Shown here: piece by piece, positions 47,001 through 55,169 of the stretch
How positions within the stretch are numbered: the stretch's first letter is position 1
Layout: each line of letters opens with the position of its first letter
Origin: Imbroritus primus
GTDB lineage: Bacteria > Pseudomonadota > Gammaproteobacteria > Burkholderiales > Burkholderiaceae
NCBI RefSeq assembly: GCF_964332355.1
Contig: NZ_OZ201293.1
Location: forward strand, 496,001 to 560,000
Length of the DNA: 64,000 nucleotides
Direction of reading: 5' to 3'
Notes under the pieces: model-generated
What the model saw: the letters and a program-made list of their open reading frames with translations, nothing else
Databases searched by the model: none
What the model was told of the DNA's origin: nothing
Position numbers and translations under genes: made by a program

Positions 47001-47906
47001 ATGGCCGCAGTACTCGAAGAACGTCCGGTGGATACCACCGGCAAGAAATTGGCGGTGACCGCTGGCGAGATCAAGCTCGAACATGTGTGCAAAACGTATG
47101 GCAAGGGTCCGTTCGCCAAGGATGTGATCAAGGATTGTTCATTCCTGATCGAGCGCAGCAAGCTGACTGTGATGATCGGTCCGTCTGGTTGCGGCAAGAG
47201 TAGCCTGATCAGGCTGATCGCCGGATTTGAATCGCCGACGTCCGGCAAGATCACCCTCAACGGCAAGCCCGTGACGCATCCGGGGCGAGATCGCCTGGTG
47301 GTGTTTCAGGAGTCCGCACTGTTTCCGTGGATGACGACCTACGACAACATCATGTACGGTCCGCGCGCCCGCGGGGAGGACAACCAGAAGACGCGCGACA
47401 TGGCGAACTTCCTGCTCGACAAGGTTGGTCTCACCGCGTTCCGCGACAAGTATCCGACACAGCTGTCCGGCGGCATGCAGCGCCGCGCCGAGCTGGCTCG
47501 CGCCATGATCAACAACCCCGAGGTGATGGTGCTGGACGAGCCGTTCCGGGGGCTCGATGCCATGTCAAAGGAGTTGATGTGGGAGTACTACGCGAAGCTG
47601 TTTGAGGAATCTCATCGCACGAACTTCTTCGTGACCACCGACATTGACGAGGCGGTGTACCTGGCAGACCGCCTGCTGATCATGACGAACACCCCGATGC
47701 AGGTGCGCGCCGTGATCGAGGTGGATGTGCCGCGTCCGCGCTCGCTGTCGAGCTTCTTCACCAGCGACCGCGCCAACGACGTGAAGATGCAGGCACTGTC
47801 CCTGCTGCATGAGGAGGCGATGAAGTCGTTCTCCGGCGGCAGCAAGGCAGCGGCCGATTTCGTCGAGGCCTATGCCAAGCGCAAGAACGCTACAGCGGCT
47901 GAATGA
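47001..47906 (+). CDS. ABC ATPase 2 (NitT/TauT type) lacking the H-loop histidine
   Basis: A 301-residue nucleotide-binding subunit. Walker A GPSGCGKSSLIR, Q-loop VVFQESALFPW, the canonical signature LSGGMQRRAELARAM and Walker B VMVLDEPFRGLD are intact. The switch histidine is missing: the H-loop reads FFVTTDIDEAV with Thr at residue 213 instead of THD. This complements the degenerate signature of ATPase 1. In a heterodimer one site keeps Walker/H-loop of ATPase 1 with the good signature of ATPase 2, and the other site has both defects. The ATG follows AGGAGG. Confidence 0.9.
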   Translation: MAAVLEERPVDTTGKKLAVTAGEIKLEHVCKTYGKGPFAKDVIKDCSFLIERSKLTVMIGPSGCGKSSLIRLIAGFESPTSGKITLNGKPVTHPGRDRLVVFQESALFPWMTTYDNIMYGPRARGEDNQKTRDMANFLLDKVGLTAFRDKYPTQLSGGMQRRAELARAMINNPEVMVLDEPFRGLDAMSKELMWEYYAKLFEESHRTNFFVTTDIDEAVYLADRLLIMTNTPMQVRAVIEVDVPRPRSLSSFFTSDRANDVKMQALSLLHEEAMKSFSGGSKAAADFVEAYAKRKNATAAE

Positions 47907-47963
47907 CCGTTCCGAACCAGGCAGTTTGTTTCACTCCGATCACACGCTCAGGAGAATCGCAAC

Positions 47964-48818
47964 ATGGCACAAAAGATCATCGACATGCGTAGCCGGCCGG
48001 CTTTTTTGCATGACTTTTACGGCAAGACGCCGGGTACGCCGTCGTTCGAAGTCGTGAAATGGCTGAACGGGCGCGTCGGCTCGAAGGACAAGGAGCATTT
48101 CACGCGCTCGTCGAGCGCCGAGGAGTTCGTCAAGGAAATCAAGGGGACTGGCATCACGGCCTCGGTCGTGGTGGGCCGCGACACCCCGGGGATCAAGCAT
48201 ACGAATGACGAGATCAAGAGCATGACTGATCCGTTCAAGGAGCTGATCGGCATCGGCTCGGTTGATCCGTATGCGATGGGCATCCGTGCCGCTGTGAATG
48301 AAGTCGAGCGTGCGGTGGAAAAGCTAAAGCTGAAGGGCATCAACGTCGAGCCAGCATTTGGCAGCCCGCCGGTGGCGGCGGACGACCGTCAGTTCTATCC
48401 GGTATATGACGCGTGCGACAAGCTGGGCGTGCCGGTCACCATCATGTCCGGCCCGACTGCCGCAAATCATGACCTGGTGCATCCGTCGGCCGTGGCCAAT
48501 ATTGCCCGTTCCTTTCCAACGCTGACCATCGTCTGCTATCACGGCTTCTATCCATATGTGAACGAGATCCTCGGCGTGGCGCTGCGCTACGAGAACGTCC
48601 ATATCGTGCCGGACATGTATATCTTCGGGCCGGGCGGCGGGCTGTATGTGGAAGCCGCCAACGGCACCATGGGCGAACAGATTCTCTTCGGCAGCTCCTA
48701 TCCGTTCCGTCCGATGGGCCAGTCGGTGGAGGATTACGGCAAGCTGGGTTTCTCGTCGAACGCCATCGACAAGGTGATGTACAAGAACGCCAAGCGCGTA
48801 CTCAAACTGTCTGTTTGA
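47964..48818 (+). CDS. amidohydrolase-2-fold protein with altered metal site
   Basis: A 284-residue protein of the ACMSD-like amidohydrolase_2 family. LKLKGINVEPAFGSPPVAADD and YDACDKLGVPVTIMSG are typical barrel strands. The N-terminal metal motif HxH is replaced: the sequence reads IIDMRSRPAFLH with Arg-Ser-Arg at 9-11. The catalytic Asp of the usual GSDYP motif is Ser (FGSSYPF, near residue 235). A divergent or non-metal activity, or a non-catalytic role, is likely. The last gene of the importer run, it ends at a strong terminator. Confidence 0.8.
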   Translation: MAQKIIDMRSRPAFLHDFYGKTPGTPSFEVVKWLNGRVGSKDKEHFTRSSSAEEFVKEIKGTGITASVVVGRDTPGIKHTNDEIKSMTDPFKELIGIGSVDPYAMGIRAAVNEVERAVEKLKLKGINVEPAFGSPPVAADDRQFYPVYDACDKLGVPVTIMSGPTAANHDLVHPSAVANIARSFPTLTIVCYHGFYPYVNEILGVALRYENVHIVPDMYIFGPGGGLYVEAANGTMGEQILFGSSYPFRPMGQSVEDYGKLGFSSNAIDKVMYKNAKRVLKLSV

Positions 48819-48847
48819 CCGCCGCAGCATTTCCACCCTCCGCGGCA

Positions 48848-48872
48848 GGGGCGGCGCAAGCCGCCCCTTTTT
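48848..48872 (+). terminator. intrinsic terminator of the oxygenase/importer gene run
   Basis: GGGGCGGC (48848-48855) pairs perfectly with GCCGCCCC (48860-48867) around GCAA, followed by five T. It closes the run from 39434 to 48818. Confidence 0.93.
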
Positions 48873-48979
48873 CTTGGGGATCGCCCAGGAACGAAGCAGG
48901 GCAGTGAGGGGTGTCCGCGCCCCGGATGGGACGATGAGGCATGGGGTTGGCCGGCGCAGGGACGTGAAAACCTGCGACA

Positions 48980-49729
48980 ATGCCGACATTCAAGATGTCA
49001 TCAACCATTGCCATGCCAGCCAAATTCGAGCCGCACCTGTTTCAGACGTTGCCGCTGCAGATTGCCGAACAGCTCGGTCAATCCATCACCGAGGGCAGTT
49101 TCCTGCCGGGCGCGCGCCTGCGGGAAACCGAACTGGCTGCTGCCTTCGGCGTTAGCCGCGCCACCGTGCGCGAAGCCTTGCGCCTGCTCGAGCAGCGCGG
49201 GCTCGTGACCATCCTGCCGCAACGCGGCGCTCACGTGACGCGGCTTTCGGCGCAGGAGTTGAATGATCTCTATGAAGTGCGCGCCTCCCTGCTGACCACC
49301 GGCTCAGGACTGGCTGCCGCGCATTGCACACCCGCGCACGCCGCTGCGCTGCGCAGCTACCTGGAGCGGCTCGAGGCGGTGATCGACGATCTTTCATCCT
49401 ATGCCACGCTGAGCGGCGAACTGGTGGCATACATCATGGAGATGTCGGGGAACGTGGTGCTGGCCGAGTATGTGCGCGACTTTGCGCTGCGGATCGGGCG
49501 TTATATCCGCATGGGCCTTGCCACGCCAGAGCGGCGGGCGGCGTCCATGGCCAGCTGGCACAAGATCGTCGAGGCGATCATTGCCGGCAACGCCGAGGCG
49601 GCCGGCACGGCACATCGCAAACTGGCACTGGAGAACCGCGACGCGGCCATGGTTGCCTTCGCCCGGCTGGAAGCGCAGCCGGACGCCAAGGCGCCGGCAG
49701 GCAACACGCCGCAGACGATCACTTCCTGA
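48980..49729 (+). CDS. GntR-family regulator (FadR subfamily, FCD domain)
   Basis: A regulator of up to 249 residues. The winged helix (about 25-85) has PLQIAEQLGQSITEGSFLPG and the recognition helix ELAAAFGVSRATVREALRLLE. The FCD ligand-binding domain (about 95-225) begins ELNDLYEVRASLLTTG and includes the late metal-site region AGTAHRKLALENRDA. Starts at 48980, 48995 or 49013 are all possible. It lies 83 bases before the Bug/ThDP/GMC operon, whose promoter carries a perfect palindrome. It is the likely repressor. Confidence 0.88.
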   Translation: MPTFKMSSTIAMPAKFEPHLFQTLPLQIAEQLGQSITEGSFLPGARLRETELAAAFGVSRATVREALRLLEQRGLVTILPQRGAHVTRLSAQELNDLYEVRASLLTTGSGLAAAHCTPAHAAALRSYLERLEAVIDDLSSYATLSGELVAYIMEMSGNVVLAEYVRDFALRIGRYIRMGLATPERRAASMASWHKIVEAIIAGNAEAAGTAHRKLALENRDAAMVAFARLEAQPDAKAPAGNTPQTITS

Positions 49730-49741
49730 GCGTTCGCGCCC

Positions 49742-49785
49742 TTGCAAGTCCTGTTGCGATCGACTATAGTTAGAATGTCGACATT
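49742..49785 (+). promoter_or_regulatory. promoter with palindromic operator for the Bug-ThDP-GMC operon
   Basis: TTGCAA (49742-49747) and TATAGT (49765-49770) have a 17-base spacer. The perfect 12-bp palindrome AATGTCGACATT (49774-49785) covers the expected start point. This is the usual place for a GntR repressor operator. Confidence 0.65.
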
Positions 49786-49812
49786 TTAAATAACGACAGT
49801 GGAGCCGAGACA

Positions 49813-50793
49813 ATGAAACTGACATCGATCCGGGCAACGGCTGTTGCCCTCCTGTGCGCCTTGGGCGCCAGTACGGCATTTGCCCAGCCCGACAACAGGC
49901 TGCCCGCCAAGCCGATTCGCATCATCGTGCCGTTTTCCGCAGGCGCGCTGACCGACATCATCGCCCGCATCTACGCGGAAAAACTCTCGCCCCGGCTGGG
50001 CCAGCCTGTACTGGTTGAGAACCGGCCCGGCGCCGGTGGCGTGGTTGCTTCGCAACTGCTGCTGAAAGCCCCGGCCGATGGCACGTCGATCCTGTTCGTG
50101 TCGTCGTCGCACTCGGTCAACCAGACCCTGCAATCGAAGCTGCCGTACGACACCAAGCGCGATTTCTCGGGCCTGGCCCTGCTGGCGAGCTCGCCGACCG
50201 TGCTGGTGGTCAATGCCAACCATCCGGCCAAGAACGTCAAGGAATTCGTGGCGATGGCCAAGAGCAAGCCGGGTGAAATGAGCTACGGCTCGGCTGGCAT
50301 TGGCGCAGCGACCCATCTGGCGGCGGAATATTTCAACCAGGAAGCTGGCATCAAGATGCTGCACGTGCCGTACAAGGGCGTGCAGGAAGCCACGGCGGAA
50401 ACCGTGGGTGGACGACTCGATGCTTCGTTCCCGCCGGTTGGCCTGGCGCTGCCGTTCACCAAGTCGGGCCAGCTGCGCGCGCTTGGTGTCACCGGCATGG
50501 AGCGCTCGCCGATGATGCCAAACGTGCCCACCGTGCATGAACAGGGCATTCCCAATGTCGACTACAGCATCTGGTACGCGCTGGTCATGTCGTCCAAGAC
50601 ACCGAAGCCCGTAATGGAGTATCTGGCGCGTGAAGTACGTGCCGTGTCGGCGATGCCGGAAGTGCGCGAGAAGCTGCTGGCGCAGGGCCTCGTGCCGCAG
50701 AAGCTGGAGCTGGCGGAGTTCGACCGCTTCATCGCCAAGGACATCGACAAGATGGGCCAGATCGTCAAGAGCAGCGGCGCTGCAGCAGAATAA
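49813..50793 (+). CDS. Bug/TctC-family periplasmic solute receptor
   Basis: A 326-residue extracytoplasmic receptor with a signal peptide (ATAVALLCALGASTAFAQ, cut near residue 25). Family marks are PIRIIVPFSAGALTDIIAR, VENRPGAGGVVASQLLL and AGIGAATHLAAEYF. Bug proteins bind carboxylates and often lie beside catabolic genes without the TctAB membrane parts, as here. Many orphan Bugs feed a shared transporter or act as sensors. It is the first gene of the operon. Confidence 0.92.
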   Translation: MKLTSIRATAVALLCALGASTAFAQPDNRLPAKPIRIIVPFSAGALTDIIARIYAEKLSPRLGQPVLVENRPGAGGVVASQLLLKAPADGTSILFVSSSHSVNQTLQSKLPYDTKRDFSGLALLASSPTVLVVNANHPAKNVKEFVAMAKSKPGEMSYGSAGIGAATHLAAEYFNQEAGIKMLHVPYKGVQEATAETVGGRLDASFPPVGLALPFTKSGQLRALGVTGMERSPMMPNVPTVHEQGIPNVDYSIWYALVMSSKTPKPVMEYLAREVRAVSAMPEVREKLLAQGLVPQKLELAEFDRFIAKDIDKMGQIVKSSGAAAE

Positions 50794-50802
50794 CTGGAGA
50801 GC

Positions 50803-52509
50803 ATGAGCATGAACGCAATGACCGGCGGCCAAGCCGTTGTCGAATCCCTCAAGATCGAAGAGACCTCGCACGTATTCGGGTTGATCGGTTCGGCCGGCAT
50901 GGAAATTTTCGATGCCCTGTACGATGCCGATTCGATCCGCTTCATCGGCGTGCGCGACGAACGCACCGGTGTGCACATGGCGGATGGCTTCGCCCGCGCT
51001 TCTGGCCAGGCCGGCGTGTTCCTCGCCGGGCAGAATGGCCCCGGCGCCACCAACCTCGTGACCGGCCTCGCGCAGGCTTATGCAGCCTATTCGCCGGTGG
51101 TGGCGCTAGCCGGTTCGCTGTCGTCGGCGCACATCTATCGCGATGCCTTCCAGGAGGTCGATCAGCAATCGCTGTTCAAGCCTGTCACCAAGAAGACCTG
51201 GACGCTGACGCAATCGTCGCGGATTCCCGAGATGATGCGCGAGGCATTCCGCACCGCGCTGAGCCCACGCCGTGGCCCCGTGCTGCTGAATCTGCCGCGT
51301 GACCTGCTGGCCGAGAACGTACCCGCATCGGCAGAAAGCTATACCCCGGCCGGCCGCCAGCTGGAGGTCGGTTTCGGTGCGCCGCGTGGCGTGACCGAGC
51401 GCGCCGCCGCACTGTTGCGCAATGCGAAGAAGCCGCTGATCGTCGCCGGCGGGGGTGTCAAGAACGGCCGCCACCATGCGATCGTGCTCAAGCTGGCAGA
51501 GCGCCTGAACGCGCCCGTGGCGATGTCACCCGGGCATGGCGACGCGATCCCGTGCGGCCATCCGCTGTATGCCGGCCAGATGGGTCCGCGCGGCAATGTG
51601 GTGGCATCCGACCTGGCACGCCAGGCCGATGTCATCCTGGCGCTCGGTACGCGCCTGGGTTTCAACACGACCTTCTACTCGGCCGAGAACATCAATGCCG
51701 CAGCGGACATCATCCAGGTCGAGTCCGAGCCGACTGCCATCGGCCGGTTCTTCCCGGTCTCCGTCGGGGTGCTCGGCGATGCCGGCACGGTGGCGGAAGA
51801 CCTGCTCGACGCGCTGCGTGATCATGGTCCAGGCGCGGATGTGAACAGCTGGACGGACGGCTTTGTCGCACGTCGCAAGGCACTGCTCGAAACACGCGAC
51901 CGCGAGGCGGGCAGTCCGCAGGATCCGCTGCAGCCCGGCTTCCTGTTCAAGACCCTGCGCGACGTGCTGCCGCAGGATGCAATGTTCACCATGGACGCCG
52001 GCACGCTGTGTCTGCAGGCCACCGATCAACTCAACTATCACCAGTCGCCGGCCCTGTTCACGCCGCTCGATTTCGGTCTCGTGGGTTTTTCGTATGCGTG
52101 CGGCCTGGGGGTGAAACTGGCAGAGCCGAAGCGTACCGTGGTCAGCCTGATGGGCGACGGCGGGTTCGGCATGACCAGCAGCGAGATCGGTACGGCTGTG
52201 GCAAATGGCATCAACACCGTCTGCATCGTCATGAACAACGGGTGCTGGGGGGCTGAAAAAGCCTACCAGCGTGACTTTTTCGGCCAGCGTTATCTCGGCG
52301 CCGACGTGCCGAACCCGCCGTACGACAAGCTGGCCGAGCTGTGGGGCGCGCGTGGCTTCCGCGTCGAGCGTGCCGCCGATCTTGCCAAGACTGTGGCGGA
52401 TGCCGTGGCCTGCGGCCAGCCGGCCATCGTCGATGTGCAGGTCGATCCGAATGCGCTGTACAGCTTCCGCCGTGATTCCTTCAAGCATCGCGCCACGGGT
52501 GCCAAATGA
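50803..52509 (+). CDS. ThDP-dependent enzyme, Xsc/acetolactate synthase-like
   Basis: A 568-residue thiamine-diphosphate enzyme. The cofactor-activating glutamate is in GVRDERTGVHMADGFARASG (near residue 50), and the ThDP/Mg motif is GDGGFGMTS through to IVMNNG (near 450-480). The segments FQEVDQQSLFKPVTKKTW, GCWGAEKAYQRDFFGQRY and the C-terminal YSFRRDSFKHR recall sulfoacetaldehyde acetyltransferase (Xsc). Simple acetolactate-synthase or benzoylformate-decarboxylase relatives cannot be excluded. No pta gene, the usual Xsc partner, is adjacent. It overlaps the GMC gene by ATGA. Confidence 0.8.
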   Translation: MSMNAMTGGQAVVESLKIEETSHVFGLIGSAGMEIFDALYDADSIRFIGVRDERTGVHMADGFARASGQAGVFLAGQNGPGATNLVTGLAQAYAAYSPVVALAGSLSSAHIYRDAFQEVDQQSLFKPVTKKTWTLTQSSRIPEMMREAFRTALSPRRGPVLLNLPRDLLAENVPASAESYTPAGRQLEVGFGAPRGVTERAAALLRNAKKPLIVAGGGVKNGRHHAIVLKLAERLNAPVAMSPGHGDAIPCGHPLYAGQMGPRGNVVASDLARQADVILALGTRLGFNTTFYSAENINAAADIIQVESEPTAIGRFFPVSVGVLGDAGTVAEDLLDALRDHGPGADVNSWTDGFVARRKALLETRDREAGSPQDPLQPGFLFKTLRDVLPQDAMFTMDAGTLCLQATDQLNYHQSPALFTPLDFGLVGFSYACGLGVKLAEPKRTVVSLMGDGGFGMTSSEIGTAVANGINTVCIVMNNGCWGAEKAYQRDFFGQRYLGADVPNPPYDKLAELWGARGFRVERAADLAKTVADAVACGQPAIVDVQVDPNALYSFRRDSFKHRATGAK

Positions 52510-54128
52510 CTGCTGAGGATTTTGACTTTGTCGTGATCGGCGCCGGCTCGGCCGGCTGCGCGATCGCAGCACGTCTCACCGAGAGCGGGCGGCACCGGGT
52601 GTTGCTGCTCGAAGGCGGCGGCGCCGACAACCATGTGTGGATCCACATCCCCCTGGGCGTCGGCAAGCTGCTGACCAACGACAAGTACGCGTGGCGCTTC
52701 ATGACGGATCCCCAGAAGCACATGCACGGCCAGAACATCTATTGGCCGCGCGGCAAGGTGCTGGGCGGGTCGAGCGCGTTGAACGGCATGGCCTATGTGT
52801 GGGGCGATCCCGCCGAGTATGACAGCTGGGCAGGCATGGGCGTCGACGGATGGAGCTTCGCGGATGTCCTGCCGTACTTCAAGAAACTCGAATCGACGGA
52901 GTACAGCAACCATCCGCGCCGTGGACATGACGGCCCGATCCGGATTACTGATCGTGCGGCACGCGAGCCCGATACGATCTCGGATGCCTGGATCGATGCG
53001 TGCAAGAGCTATGGCATCAGCGAGACGCCCGACTATAACGCCGTCAGCTACGAAGGCGTGCGCTATCTTGAACAGACCGCGTACAAGGGGCGGCGCTGGA
53101 GTGCCGCCGTCGGCTACCTCAAAGAGGCGCGCAAGCGCAGCAACCTCGTCATCCGCACCCATGCGCGCGTTCACCGTGTGCTGCTCAAGGGCAAGCGCTG
53201 CACGGGCGTCGAGTATATGTGGCAAGGCCAGCTGCGGGTCGCCAATGCGCGCCACGAAGTGGTCTTGAGCGCGGGTGCGATCCAGTCGCCGCAACTGCTC
53301 GAGCTGTCCGGCATCGGGCAGCGCGACCGGCTGGCTGCGCTGGGCATTCCGGTGCACCACGATCTGCCGGCCGTTGGCGAGCACATGTCGGATCACTTGC
53401 AGGTACGCTGCACCTACAAGACCCGCGTACCGGAGACCATCAACGACCTGATGAATAGCCCGTGGCACAAGCTGCGCGCCGGCATGTCGTATCTGTTCCG
53501 GCGCAAGGGCTTGCTGGCTGGCACGTCGTCGACCGCACATGCCATTACGCGCTCGTCGACTGCGGCAACACATCCGGATGTGATGATCCGCATCTATCAC
53601 ATCAGCGGTGCGGACCGCTACTCGCGCAGCAAGATCGCCGGGATGGATCCGTGGTCCGGATTCTCGGTCGGCGGCTTCATGCTGTATCCGCATTCGCGCG
53701 GCAGTATCCACTGCACATCATCCGACCCGAACGCGGCGCCGTCGATCCAGCCCAACTACCTGGCCGATCCGCGCGATGCGCAGACGACCGTCAACATGCT
53801 GCGCCTGATTCGGGAAATTGCCGACCAGCCTCGCATGCGCGAAGTGGTGATCGAGGAGAACCGCCCCGGCCCTGCTGCGATGAGCGACGAGGCCTTGCTG
53901 GAGTACGCCAAGGAAATCGGCCAGACGGCATGGCATACGGTCGGGACCTGCCGCATGGGCCGCCCGGATTCCGCCGTCGTGGATTCGCAGCTGCGTGTCC
54001 ACGGCATCGCCGGCTTGCGCGTGGCAGATGCCTCGGTCATGCCGACGATCGCCTCATCCAATACCAATGCCCCTTCCATCATGATCGGCGAACGCGCTGC
54101 CGACATGCTGCTGGCGGCTGCAAAATAA
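52506..54128 (+). CDS. GMC-family FAD-dependent alcohol dehydrogenase
   Basis: A 540-residue GMC oxidoreductase. The FAD motif is FVVIGAGSAGCAIAARL (residues about 6-22), signature 1 is WPRGKVLGGSSALNGMAYVW (near 80), and signature 2 is GAIQSPQLLELSGIG (near 258). The catalytic histidine is in WHTVGTCRMG (near 478). Relatives oxidise choline, other alcohols or isethionate (IseJ). No signal peptide is seen. Overlap with the ThDP gene suggests that its aldehyde product is the ThDP enzyme substrate. Confidence 0.9.
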   Translation: MTAEDFDFVVIGAGSAGCAIAARLTESGRHRVLLLEGGGADNHVWIHIPLGVGKLLTNDKYAWRFMTDPQKHMHGQNIYWPRGKVLGGSSALNGMAYVWGDPAEYDSWAGMGVDGWSFADVLPYFKKLESTEYSNHPRRGHDGPIRITDRAAREPDTISDAWIDACKSYGISETPDYNAVSYEGVRYLEQTAYKGRRWSAAVGYLKEARKRSNLVIRTHARVHRVLLKGKRCTGVEYMWQGQLRVANARHEVVLSAGAIQSPQLLELSGIGQRDRLAALGIPVHHDLPAVGEHMSDHLQVRCTYKTRVPETINDLMNSPWHKLRAGMSYLFRRKGLLAGTSSTAHAITRSSTAATHPDVMIRIYHISGADRYSRSKIAGMDPWSGFSVGGFMLYPHSRGSIHCTSSDPNAAPSIQPNYLADPRDAQTTVNMLRLIREIADQPRMREVVIEENRPGPAAMSDEALLEYAKEIGQTAWHTVGTCRMGRPDSAVVDSQLRVHGIAGLRVADASVMPTIASSNTNAPSIMIGERAADMLLAAAK

Positions 54129-54142
54129 TGACAGGAGACACC

Positions 54143-54523
54143 ATGTCAGAGACTCCCCGCATTCCCACGCCGTTGTGCGAGGAACATATCGCCAAGGGCG
54201 ACTGGAACGTGTTGTGGGACCAGATGCGCGAGCTCGATCCCGAATTCATGGAAGCGTACCTGGCCTTCCGCAGCGTGCCCCACCGTAACGGCCCGCTGCC
54301 GCAGAAGGTCAAGGAGCTGATCATGATCGCCATCAACGCGGCGACCACGCATCTCTACGGTCCTGGCGTGCGCCGGCACATCCGCAACGCGCTGAATCAC
54401 GGCGCGACCCAGGACGAGATCCTGGAGGCCATCCAGTTGACGACCGTAATGGGTATTCACGCCTGCAATATGGCGGTGCCGATCCTGATGGAGGAGATGG
54501 CGGCGCATCAGGCCAAGTCTTGA
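54143..54523 (+). CDS. carboxymuconolactone decarboxylase/AhpD-like protein
   Basis: A 126-residue all-helical protein of the CMD/AhpD fold. The conserved block is GVRRHIRNALNHGATQDEIL through EAIQLTTVMGIHACNM (residues about 72-107). The redox CxxC of AhpD is absent (a single Cys is seen), so a peroxidase function is unlikely. ATG 54143 follows AGGAGACACC. It is the last gene of the Bug-ThDP-GMC unit. Its role is unknown; such proteins are frequent in catabolic operons. Confidence 0.85.
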   Translation: MSETPRIPTPLCEEHIAKGDWNVLWDQMRELDPEFMEAYLAFRSVPHRNGPLPQKVKELIMIAINAATTHLYGPGVRRHIRNALNHGATQDEILEAIQLTTVMGIHACNMAVPILMEEMAAHQAKS

Positions 54524-54617
54524 GGCACGCCCGCGGAGCGCTCCGCACCGGTTGGCAGCTGTTCGACACGGCTTGACCGTCGATCGGACGTCAGTCCGCT
54601 CCTCGATACGGCGCCAA

Positions 54618-55169
54618 TCAGACCAATCCGGTTGAATGTGCCACCCACGCGGCAACGGCAGCGGAGTGCAACGCCACGGTGCTCCAGAACGTCACCTGAA
54701 AGCTCGTTTTGCGATTCTTGTGGCGAAACAGTTGCTGGGCGATCAGCGCTCCCGGCCATCCTCCCATCAGTGCCAGCAGGTGCAGCGAGTGTTCGGGAGT
54801 GCGCCGGGCATTCCGGGTTGCCGCTTGCTTGTCTGAGTAATAAGCCAACACGGCGAGCGCGCTCATGACCGATGTGCTCCAGCCGATGACGGGTGGCAAG
54901 GCACCCAGGACACCTGCCACGATGAAGGCGCTCAGCGCGATGCAGCCGAACAGCAGGGGGGCCGGGCTGATGCTGGTCCGGGGAGGGGGCGCTCCCAGGA
55001 CGTTGACATTCACGGCGCACACCCTGCCCTGGGCATCCCGGCTCAATTCGAAGATGACGCGGTCGCCCGGTTTGGGCGAGATTCCCCGGTTGCGCAGGGC
55101 GCTGGCATGACAGAACACGTTGTCCAGTTCCGCATGGATATCGATAAAGCCATACCAGCGGCGAGACAC
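54618..55169 (-). CDS. DUF1294 membrane protein with 5'-truncated cold-shock domain
   Basis: A 183-residue remnant or shortened gene. Residues about 1-55 correspond to most of a cold-shock-like domain but start inside it: RRWYGFIDI takes the place of RGFGFI, and the first strand is missing. A DUF1294 region with four hydrophobic segments follows, including YYSDKQAATRNARRTPEHSL and GGWPGALIAQQLFRHK, which are typical. The only available start is GTG at 55169. The missing 5' end coincides with the edge of the foreign oxygenase gene on the other strand. Confidence 0.7.
   Translation of the reverse strand: MSRRWYGFIDIHAELDNVFCHASALRNRGISPKPGDRVIFELSRDAQGRVCAVNVNVLGAPPPRTSISPAPLLFGCIALSAFIVAGVLGALPPVIGWSTSVMSALAVLAYYSDKQAATRNARRTPEHSLHLLALMGGWPGALIAQQLFRHKNRKTSFQVTFWSTVALHSAAVAAWVAHSTGLV

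Noticed and set aside
54533..54546. Perfect 14-bp palindrome GCGGAGCGCTCCGC after the last gene of the GMC operon
   Set aside because: Considered as a terminator, but there is no T-run on either strand. GC-rich palindromes of this size are expected by chance in such DNA.
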